A program made the translations under genes and the position numbers. DNA of 64,000 nt from Sabellastarte sp. h YS-2021. Lineage: Eukaryota; Annelida; Polychaeta; Sabellida; Sabellidae. Position 1 is the first letter of the stretch. Each line of letters begins with the position of its first letter. The stretch covers positions 92,478,537 through 92,542,536 of the forward strand of contig OZ024936.1 of the NCBI GenBank assembly GCA_964017235.1. The letters run 5' to 3'. This document shows, piece after piece, positions 45,536 to 55,600 of the stretch. Under the pieces are notes generated by a model. It had not been told where the DNA came from. It did no database searches and saw nothing but the letters and a program-made list of their open reading frames with translations.

Positions 45536-46726
45536 GATACAACAACAATGTATGGATCCTGACGAAGTTCATGTGGGTACAGCCTGGGAGGAACTTGTCA
45601 TATTTTCGGTCAGATCCTAATCTTATTATGGATACCCAAATTGACCATTTTTCAGAAATGCAAACGGTGGAGGTCTGTGCTGTATGAGGCCTTCTAATTT
45701 GAACATGTATATACTCTTATGAAGTTTACAACACTTTAGTTTTTGGCAGTATCGTTTGAAATCATGTATGCATATACTTATTGAGTAATTTATATGTTAT
45801 TGAGGTTACAGGAGTGACAAAAAGGATTATTTACATTAATTACATGTTTTACATACCTACTGCTAAATGAGAATAACTTTGTTAAGAATAATCATTTACT
45901 TTACAACAATACAGTAGACATGAAAATATAACCATGCCAAAACTAGTTGTTATCTTAATAACATCAAATTGTGAATTTACTTTTGAAAACTAGTTTCTTG
46001 AATGACAAAAGAAAAGGCATGGATTTACTGTCATGTGTCATTTTGAACATTATGAGGAACTCGTGTATCAATATAGACATAATGAAGAACTACACTGAGG
46101 AATACTTTGCTCAGGGCATAGTGGATTGTTGCAGTTCGAAATCGACAGCTGACTACCCTATTAGATACAATACAGATTAAATTATAGCTCTTTTAATAAT
46201 GTCTGCCATGACATTTCTCTTGGCTGAGCAGACAAGCTGCATCCATATTTTGACCTGGCATGTCTTTTCTGTACCATCTTTTTTACCTGTTTTACTTGTA
46301 CCTTTAGCTCAAGATTTCTTTATCTGTTTATCACTTGAGGTATCACTAAAGTAGTAGGGGATAATGTCAATATGACTGTTTTCATTTTCCTTTCATTTTA
46401 TAGCAGTAAAAATCCAAATAATAAAGTTTACCCACATGTTATCCTTTGTAACTGTTTTATTTTTGAGTAGGCCACAGCAGTGTTATGATTAAATTTCTAT
46501 GGCAATGACAAAATACTTTTTCCCTATCTACTTAAATTTGCCCCCATAAGCTGCAGCCCACCTCTACTCTAAATCTTCCCTACCTTCTACATTGCTAGCT
46601 ATTATTTGTATTTCGGCCATATTGCAATTTCACAAGACAAAAATAAATTCCTTCGATATTTTATTAGATATTATTATTAGATAGTCGTGCAGTACTAGCC
46701 CATTAACAATGCTTTATATGTACTGT
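45536..46726. other. Gene-less stretch
   Basis: No supported gene. The frame at 45971-46180 lacks recognisable features. Confidence 0.4.
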
Positions 46727-47222
46727 GAAACACTAGAGAGCTTGCGCACTATGTTTTTTATGTCCCGTAACGTAAATATGCAGAGAATTGGGTTTATGTT
46801 CACGTTACGGGAGATATTTGATGTTGCGCACTACCACGGCAGTGTAGACGACTTTGTACAGATTTAGGCCAAAGGTACTTAAATCTATGTCTGATGTGTA
46901 TTAACAATCTATTTTAACCTATCATCATAAATATGTATTGTACAAAAAAGTATGGTTTATCCAAGTAAAGATATGTAGACATATTCTTTCATTTATAAAA
47001 TAAAAACCAGCACAAGAATTGCCTTTGAAAAACAAATAATGTCCTGTAATTAGCATTGTATAACAGTGACTCAAATGACCTTAGCCTTAAATATCATGGT
47101 GGCAATAAAGGATTTTTCACAGAAATGGTTGGCTGTGAAAATTTGTCATTTTAACGGTCAATTTACATTGTATAGATACAATGAGTGTCATAAATGATTG
47201 TACACATATTTCTTTATGCCCT

Positions 47223-47895
47223 TGTTCCACCAAAGGATTAAGCCCCGACCCTGTCAGCGACCCTTAATCGTGGACTGTCGGTGAAAAAAAACAAAAATGG
47301 GCGGGAAAACTGGAACGGTTTCAAAGTCTGGGATTAAGTACAGATCGTCCTCAGGCGGCCCCAGACAGTCCCTAACTGGTCTGGGACTAAGAACAGACTA
47401 AGCCATTTGTCTGGTCGGTTTGAACCACGATCCTGTCGTACACAAACCGACTGGGTCCCAGGACGCCTCAGGCCTCCTGGGACTAAGCCCCGACTAACCC
47501 AGGATTAAGTCCCGACCCCACAAGGTGTCCTGAGGCGTCCCCAGGCGTCCCCAGACCGAGATAGCCGATTTTTGTTTTGCAATGGGACAAAGGGTCGCAG
47601 GAAGCCTGGGACTACGGAATAGAGGGTCTGGGACTAAGGGTCGCAAGCGGCCTGGGACAGCATAGGACTGTGTAAATTTGGTCTGAGGAGGCCTGAGGAA
47701 GCCTGGGACTGGACATTTTGTTTATGGTGGGAAAAAATAATTGGTTGGGGTCGGGAGAAATATCAAACATGTTTGATATTTCTCACGGCCCCAACCGATC
47801 ACAACCGACCCTTACAAGACGCCTGGGACTAAGCAAATTTTTGAAACCGACCCTCAAAAACCCTTAATCGGGAGCCTTAGTCGTGTGGTGGAACA
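47223..47895. mobile_element. GC-rich inverted-repeat element nested in the composite
   Basis: The ends are a perfect 10-bp inverted repeat, TGTTCCACCA and TGGTGGAACA, extended imperfectly (GATTAAGCC against GGAGCCTTAGTC). The interior is GC-rich, unlike its surroundings, and repeats words such as CCTGGGACTA, TTAAGYCCCGACC, AGGCGTCCCCAG and CAGGCGGCC-like on both strands. No ORF of note. Confidence 0.7.
47743..47796. repeat. Perfect 30-bp palindrome with flanking GGTTGGGG arms
   Basis: 47755-47784 is a perfect palindrome: GAGAAATATCAAACA and its exact complement, with no loop. Outside it GGTTGGGG (47743-47750) pairs with CCCCAACC (47789-47796), giving a 54-bp cruciform-capable segment. Confidence 0.95.
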
Positions 47896-48141
47896 CCCAC
47901 ATTAGATATATATTCATCAATTTTCAAAATATAAAATTTATAAATACACTAAAAACATTAAGGGAGACTATGTACGTAACTGAGACCTCACTTGCGTATA
48001 AAACGTTAATTTTTACAGTAGTTCTGTCTAGACATGACGTTTCACACAATAATTTATGACGTCATACATGCATTTTTAACGTTAGCGGAGGTGAAAAACG
48101 TAGTGCGCAACCTCTCTAGTATAATTTACGGTTCACAGAGT

Positions 48142-48183
48142 GGCGGGCTATTAATGAGAGTGCTGAACCATTAACAGCCCGCC
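48142..48183. repeat. 15-bp inverted repeat (hairpin)
   Basis: GGCGGGCTATTAATG (48142-48156) and CATTAACAGCCCGCC (48169-48183) pair at 14 of 15 positions around a 12-nt loop, immediately outside the right arm of the composite element. Confidence 0.9.
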
Positions 48184-49796
48184 TCTAACGTCATCAACTG
48201 TTTGTCAACAAATATTATACTCTCACTTCAAATTTTCAACTTACAATATCTCACTTATTACTGTATGTATTTTGTTGAAACAAAGACGAGGAAAAGGCAG
48301 CCTAAACATATCTTTCCAGTGATTATATAGTTATTTTAACTTAAAGTTAAGAGACGAAAACAATATTAGAAAGCTGAAATTCGCCACCTCTGAAGATTGT
48401 TTTGAATGAGTGCATTATTAATAAAAGAATAAATAACATTTCACAACATGTGAAATTCTGTGGCTGTTAGTGTAAAAGTTCAGTGTTTGTAATCTTGAGG
48501 TTGGGATTCGTATCCAATCAGTGCCATATTATTTATTTTTTTTTCATTCAGGTTTTTTAGCAATACTTTTTTAATGGGTTTTTACATAAAAAAGATAAGT
48601 TATCTGTTGAAGAGTTAAAGTATTGAAGTAATTTCACCCACCTTGCACTAGTGCAGCTGGTTCTGTTGCCAGGTCTTAGATGAGGTGTCTAACTACTGGT
48701 ACTGTCTACACAGAACCACTCTGGTCCCGTCCAACATCAGTACACCAACTGTTATGTCACTACTGGACTTCTATTAACTCTATATACTATTAATATCAGT
48801 GACTACACTGTTACATATATCAGTCCATCTACTACTTCTAAATGTCCATATAATTCTCAATGATTCTCAGTAATATAGTAATATCGCATGTGCGTTTCCG
48901 TTAAACACGTGTATACAGTTCCAAGTCTTACTCTGAAGTGTCCCTTTAAACCCCAGTTCCTGTACAACTCCCGCGCATGGGCGCTTACTAAACCTCGGAA
49001 CTACCGAAACATCTCCCGGAATATACTACAGTATGATTAAAGTTTTAGTTAGCAAATTGTTTTTAAGTGTGTTTACAGTTACAAATAAACAATTGAATCC
49101 AAATATATGGTTTCCTTTGAGGTACTACAGATTTGCAAGAAAATGCTAGAAATAATATCATTTATGAGATTTTAGGTGAATAATAATGACAAATGCAGAT
49201 CTAATAATAATAGTAATAATGTGATTTTAACGGCCCTTGGGCTGTAATGATTCATGGCGTGCCTGTAAAAACCTATAATGCCCTACAAAATCCCATTATT
49301 ATACTAATAATATGTACAAAATTCTCTATTTTAGCAGTGTCGTTTATTATCCCAGGAGTATTAATCATATTCTTTTGTTCACATTTTTCCATGACTTCGT
49401 TTGTCTTGGTTTGTGAAATATTGGTAAAAGAGTAACAAATTTATGAAATATGATGAAGAACTTTAAGTGTGCAGGATCACAAAAGACCCCGCACGGTATG
49501 AATAGGGTTAATCTCAAGTCACAAAAATAAGTATAAATTCTAATGTTCAAAAACCCTAGGACAAGAAACATGGCCCACAACATAGAGACACAGGATTGAT
49601 TAATACCTTTGTCACACTATTTCTTGTTGGAGTTACGAGTGACAACCAAACTGGCTCACCTACTCCTGTTTCTGGTTTGACCTGCTTCCTATTCTGGCAG
49701 GAAGTCTTCTTTTGGTATTTTGAATTCAGTCGGATGTCTTCGTTGGCATTTGACACAACTTAGAAAATGTTTTGTATTCAGGGGCTGGTTTCAAAA
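48184..49796. other. Gene-less stretch
   Basis: No gene recognised. Chance frames at 49247-49435 and 49365-49756 lack features. Confidence 0.4.
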
Positions 49797-49995
49797 AGCT
49801 TGAGATCAGAGTTTGAATCCCAGTCTGACCACATGCAGGAAACCTGGTGATTGCTTTCCTTTGGTCTGAAGTTCGCAGTACATAACCTTGACCAACTGTA
49901 TGTATGGTCCTTGACCAACTGTATGTACTGGTTTCCTCAACCCTTCCAACTACCCATCATAATATATAATTACTAAGGTACTAGGTGTCATGTAA
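49797..49995 (+). mobile_element. Old SINE fragment with internal duplication
   Basis: The B-box region onward is recognisable (GAGTTTGAATCCCAGTCTGA, GGTTTCCTC, CCTTCCAACTACCCATCA). The block CCTTGACCAACTGTATGTA occurs twice in tandem (49886 and 49911). Confidence 0.8.
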
Positions 49996-50075
49996 AAACA
50001 ATAAATGACTAAATTAACAAAGAAACTAAATCTAAGTTTTGGGCTAAACTGTGAGTACCTTAATTTTGGTGAACA

Positions 50076-51046
50076 GGGGCCAGTTTCAGAAAACCTCCTT
50101 TGGGAAGGACCTCCTTCAGCAAAGAAATGTTATTTTTTACCTTTGGGAAGGCCACTTAAAATCTCCCTTTCACAAAGCCTCCTTAAACTCTCATTACCAA
50201 AATTCCTCCTCAAAAGTTACCGATGGAGGTTGTTCAATCCTTTTGTTGAAAAAATGGGTAAAAATTAGTGATTTCAGCTTTAGAATGTCATATAAACATC
50301 AGAAAAACTGGCCTGAATAGAGCCACATCATATTTATTTCTCAATTTCAAACTTGAAAATAAAACTAAATGCTTACATCAGCCCTGTAAAGTAGATTTTA
50401 AAAAGTTTTTATGCAGTTAAAAGATTTTCCACTGCAAACGTAAACACATATCCAATGAAATATTTTTAATATTTATATAAACAACAAAGAAGTAAATTAT
50501 GATTTTATTAAACACAGTTCGAAGAATAATATGGGTATTGTTCAAATATTTTTTTATGTTCAGAAAAAAAGGATAAAATCAAATGGCTCTAAAATACAGT
50601 TGCCAAAACAATGAATATTTATAAAAATTTCTTTTAAAATACTAACAAAAGGAAAATTGTTGCACAAAATTAAGAAACAATATTTCAGCACTATAATTTT
50701 GTATCCGTTTGAACTGCAAGTTTGAAGTTAAACTTAATTATTAATACTTTAATATACACTGTGTTGTAAAAGATTGTACTGAGAATGGATAATGCATCAC
50801 TCATGTGTAATATGGAGACAAAATATTTGATGTGAGTACTTCCAATAGTTTAGTCCAGTTGGAACCTCTATTATCTGAACAGGTTTGGAGAGGAAGATTT
50901 TCTTCAGATAATAGAAGGCTCATAATATAAAACAGAAATTTTAATACTTTGTGAAACTGAGTCTTTATAAAGGAGGGAGAAATTCAAGGAAATTCTTAAA
51001 TTTAAGGTGACCTTCATCTTAAGGAGACTGTGAGACCGACTCCAGA
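50076..51046. mobile_element. Candidate MITE with CCTCCTTAAG-type ends
   Basis: Left end GGGGCCAGTTTCAGAAAACC, then TCCTTTGG; the complement of the right end reads GGAGTCGGTCTCACAGTCTC, then CTTAAG. The pairing is imperfect. CCTCCTT-type words recur inside (50107, 50187). Non-coding. Confidence 0.45.
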
Positions 51047-51161
51047 ACTGCGTTGTTTTAAATGTTTGAAATACCTCTCAGGAAATGTGAAGAAAAATTT
51101 CAACCACTAGAAAAATGAATGGGAGTGAGTGAGCTGGGGAATATTTGTAAAACAAAGGATA

Positions 51162-51207
51162 TGTTTTTTTTTTTTTTGTTTTTTTTTTGGGGGGGGGGGG
51201 GGGGGGG
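51162..51207. repeat. Homopolymer T tract followed by 19 G
   Basis: A T-rich run is followed directly by 19 G at 51189-51207. The length is likely unreliable in assembly. Confidence 0.9.
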
Positions 51208-52605
51208 TAAGGTTAAGATTATCTAAGGGATATAAAAAACGACTATAAGCAAAGGTGAGCCATGAGACTTAAATTTACCTAAATTGTTTCATTGATTTAT
51301 GAATGGATGAACAAATCTGTAGAACCACAAGAAGTTTACCCAAACCTTGACACTGTCTGGTATTCTACAGACTTAACGAGAAATCTATGTATTAAAATAT
51401 TTAGGATAACGTGTTCAAACAAACTCCTGGGACAATTGAGGGAGTTTTGAACACTGACCAATATTCAATTTCTTGAACATAGAAGTGACGCTAATTTGGA
51501 GAGGGATCGGTAGGCCTGATGTCTTGAAATGGAGGGCACTGTACTGAAATACAATTTACTACAATTTACAATACAATTTATTCCAATTTGGAGAGCACTG
51601 TACTGAAATACAATTTACTACAATTTACAACTGCCACCTCACTTGTCATCACATATAATTGTAGGAATACTTAAAATAGTATAGAAAGACACCTCAAAAT
51701 CTATATTTTTGTACATTTGCGAACTTTTAGGTTTGATTTTGTTGATGGGAAATTGCAAAGTTATTGGTGGCCTCCGAATGTACATAACTCTGGTACTAAC
51801 CCTTCCTTATTCTAGCCTATCTACTAGATACAATTCTGGCAACACTTTTGCATAGACTGGATTTGAAAATACTCTTAGAAAAATGTTAATGTCTACATAA
51901 TTCTTAAGCAAAGTCACTAAGCATGACCCATACCCTTTCTCACTTTTCCGATCAAATGGCCCAAAATGCCCATGTTTAAAAACATGCCTGTAAAGCTCAC
52001 GCCCTGTCACCAGTTTTAAAAAATATACGAACAGATAACTTGAGAGACAAGGGGTAATTTGCCATTTTCAGGGTGATATGTTGAATTACACAACAAACAC
52101 TTCAACTTCAACATCAAGTAATTCAATTGTAAAGATCAAGAGCCTGATCCTGTTGATGGCGGGCCTTGGTTCCACTTTCATAGATTACGTGTGCTCAATT
52201 TTGTCAACTGTCAGTGCATAAATAAATATGTTTGGTCAAACGACTTATTTTTCACCACTATTGTTTAGATGTAACTAATCTTTCTTCTAACAGTAGATAG
52301 GTTTAGGGCTGAGTGATCTGATGTAATGACAAGATACCTTGTACCAGGTCTCCTGATTGATCTTCTCTGGTACCAAAACTGATCATCTCCGGGGGTTTTA
52401 GTTACCTTTTTAAAATCGCCACAATCAAATGCATGTGGTAACACTAAGACTTGGTCATAATTCTTGGTCATAGTTCAATACATCTTCAATGGAAGGTCAC
52501 AATTTTTTCTGACTTCTGTTGAGGGGCCACAATTTTAAAGTTTGCTCTGTCTTACTATCAGTTGTGAGACCAGAACATTACCATTAGATATGTTTACTTT
52601 TTCAG
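51208..52605. other. Gene-less stretch upstream of gene B
   Basis: No exon convincingly found, although the phase-1 start of the 52606 exon requires one upstream. A 59-bp-period duplication (GCACTGTACTGAAATACAAT and following bases) lies at 51536-51630. Confidence 0.4.
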
Positions 52606-55600
52606 AGCTTTTCCTCGGCACCTGTATTTTTGTGTTTCTGCTATGGAGCACCTGGAGACATTCACTGATGTTTCTCTCGGCTTTTCTGCTTTACATGAAA
52701 ATACGAAATCAAATCCTAGAAATAGGTAAGTCTTTGGGTTTGATTTGTTTCATAATGTCTAGATTAATATATTATGCTTTATGGCTACGTGACACTTTTT
52801 CTTACAGTCATATATGTATATATTTGCTTTCCACTTGACCTCATGCATATGGCCCTGAGAAAGACCCCAATATCTTGAAAGTGCTTGTAGACGAATAAAC
52901 TGATCCAAATATCAATTTCATCCCCCAACTTTCCAACGTATATATGTTAGTGAAGCCTGTGAAGGTATTTGCAGAGTTTTGCAACATTTAAAAAAAGTGG
53001 TGGCCAATGCATGATCTGAGTTAAATTGCACTGAAAGCATCGTGGCCAAGTGTGAATCTTATCAAATGCGTCTTGTCTAAAATATGAAGTGGATCAAACA
53101 TGGTCGAAGCATAAGCAAAATTAGACGATCCTGTTCAGATGTAGCTCATGACTCAAGAAAGGGATGATCTGACTTTAGAATATGTAAACTAGTAGGACAA
53201 GATATGAGCTGTAGTAAAAACAAACGAAATGGTAAAAAGGTGCATAAATAAGAAAGTTATGGGTATTTGGTGAATGGTAAAAAGGTGCATAAATAACAAA
53301 GTTTTGGGCATTATGAGAAAGGTCAAATAATTTTTCAAATTAAAAATTTGTTTCCTATCAAGTGGTGTTGTGTCTTTGTTAGTATGGCTAGACAGGCTAT
53401 GCACGATGAGTTCAAACAATGTTATCAGATCACATGCCATTCTCATCCAACCTAACCTACACTACGTATTTGTTGTGAGCTTTTTTTTTACTGGCAAATT
53501 TAGGTTAAGCACCATAGGGATTTGTTAGTACATTAATTGTTGACGGCCTGAGTTCTGAGTCAGTTTTTGATAGCAAATATTTAGGTCAAAGCTTTCCATA
53601 CTGGGATCATGAGCTGCAAGGGCTCATCTAACTTCTGCTGTGGTTTGGTCTACCTTATATTTGGGTTACTTTGAAGAGATTTACATTTGGATGGGGCGTA
53701 TTTAGGGTACTTAGAAACAAAAGGGAAAACAATCTGCATTTGGGACCACTTAAAAAAATATTTGATATACCTCCCATGACCTCTCCAAAGCTCTACTGAA
53801 ATATATACACTGGAGTGGTGAAAGAGGTGCAGTGTAAATAATGAATATACGTGGGCCAAGAAATAAAATCTCTTTTTGAAGCCTTAAGGATGAGTTTGTA
53901 TCAGATATGTACAATAAGACCTTATGAAAAGTCTGTCCTAGTCATAACATGGTCATGTGCAGTTAATATGATTTTAGTAATTGTTGTAGTTTTTTCAAAA
54001 TAGATTAAAGGGGGCCACGGTGGCATAGTGGTAACACTCTTGCCTCCCACCTCTAAGGCCGGGGTTCGATCCCCGCACGGTCTCAAGTGGGAAAGCTGGT
54101 AGTTTACAGTACAGAACCCGAACGAACTCTGCCTTTCCAACTACCCGTCGTGATATGACCTGTACAGTGTTGAAAACGACGTAAAACCCCAAATAAATAA
54201 ATAAAAAATAGATTAAATTCACAAATAAGTAATACTATTAAATATTTAAGCCTCTTCGGTAAACAGCTTAAAACTGACAAAGATATTCCCACAAAAACAT
54301 TTCACCATGATCCTTTCTTTGAACATTTTATACTTGCATTAACTCGATCAAGGAGGTTAAGTTTTAGAGCATTCATTTGCCTGTGTTTGTTCTCAATTAC
54401 TCCAAAAGTAAAGAATGTGTTTTTGTGATTTTTTTTGTGGGCAGGGCCTGATGGACGGAAGAAGAGAATAATTTTTTTTCAGAGAGATCTGGATCAAGCA
54501 GAATCATTTTCCATTCTTTTCAATATAGGCATGCTCTCCGATGATAAGGATTCAATAAACAGTGTGTTCTGTGAGTGCGTTCTAATTGAAAAAAGAGACT
54601 ATTAATAACCAATATGAAACATTCACATTTCCAATCTTTGGTAAACCAGCCTCAGTCTTAGTACAGTCAGAGTGGATGATTGAGCACATCCTTAAGTAAA
54701 GGGATTAATAATAATGAAAGGAATAAGTCATAAAAAGACTAAACTCAGCTGGTTGATGATCACACATAAATGTTTATAAACATATTTAAAAAGCAGTGAC
54801 TAAAGATGCACAGAGCATTGCTCATGGGTAGTGTGGAATTAATAAGTTGGATTTTTGACTCATCTCTAGATCAATCTTGAGGACCAAACCACGGGTATAG
54901 CCTACATTGTGTAAAATATAATCCTGATCAGATGAAAGTTTTTAAGAGCAAGCTCTTCTAGGAATCACTGTTGTTTTTTTTTTATCTCCGGACTTTCATG
55001 ATTTGTGGCACAGCGTCATGAGTATGTCTGTTCACTAAAGTTAAGCGGCAATGAACTAGATTAGTACTGGGATGGGCAACCACTTCAGTGCACTAGTGCT
55101 GTCTCTCATGGCTTTGCGGCTCATGCTAGTAGACCGAAACCCCTTTTGGCCTTGTTAGATTTGCAAATTCACGACAGCTGGAGATTCTTTAGGCAGATAC
55201 ATATTATTCTATTAGCACTGTTATTCTATTTTTTCAGTCATTACTGTCAGCTGTGTGTTAGTATTTGCTGTGATCATAATTCCTTTCCGTTCACTATATG
55301 GAACAATATTAGATGCCACTTCAACAAAACCATCACAAGACCACCTAGCAAATACAGCACCAAAACCATCAAGAATTGCAGGTGAGTTGTTCAGCAGTTT
55401 CAAAGTGTGAGGGATGGTTTATATTGATGACACCAGAGGCTAAATGGCCATCTGGAAGTTTCTACAAAAAATACAAGAAAATATATTGTAAAACGATGCA
55501 GCGATTTTAAAATGGTCGGTGCTCCAGTTTCACCTGCTCCACAAACAAACTTATTCAAGGTGAGACTTTTTCTTGCTAGGGTCAAAAACTACAATCAAAT

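Larger units (their letters stand above)
46727..48133. mobile_element. Inverted-repeat-flanked composite element
   Basis: Left arm at about 46727-46766 (CTGTGAAAC, ACTAGAGAGCTTGCGCACTA, TGTTTTT) is the complement of the right arm at about 48091-48133 (AAAAACGTAGTGCGCAACCT, CTCTAGTA, GGTTCACAG), apart from about 10 extra bases on the right. An inner inverted pair, CCCGTAACGT and ACGTTACGGG, lies near 46765 and 46803. Inside is an unrelated GC-rich inverted-repeat unit (47223-47895). No coding frame, so non-autonomous. Confidence 0.65.

Noticed and set aside
54104..54292. Frames inside SINE copies (for example 53995-54292, 11850-12207, 16749-16997, 5224-5436)
   Set aside because: They translate SINE sequence; the same peptide pieces recur wherever a copy lies.
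54483..54570. Apparent extra exon in intron 1 of gene B (TTTTTTTTCAG acceptor, GTGAGT donor)
   Set aside because: It is 88 nt, breaks the phase needed to join exons 1 and 2, and has an in-frame stop when read in phase 1; gene A has no counterpart.
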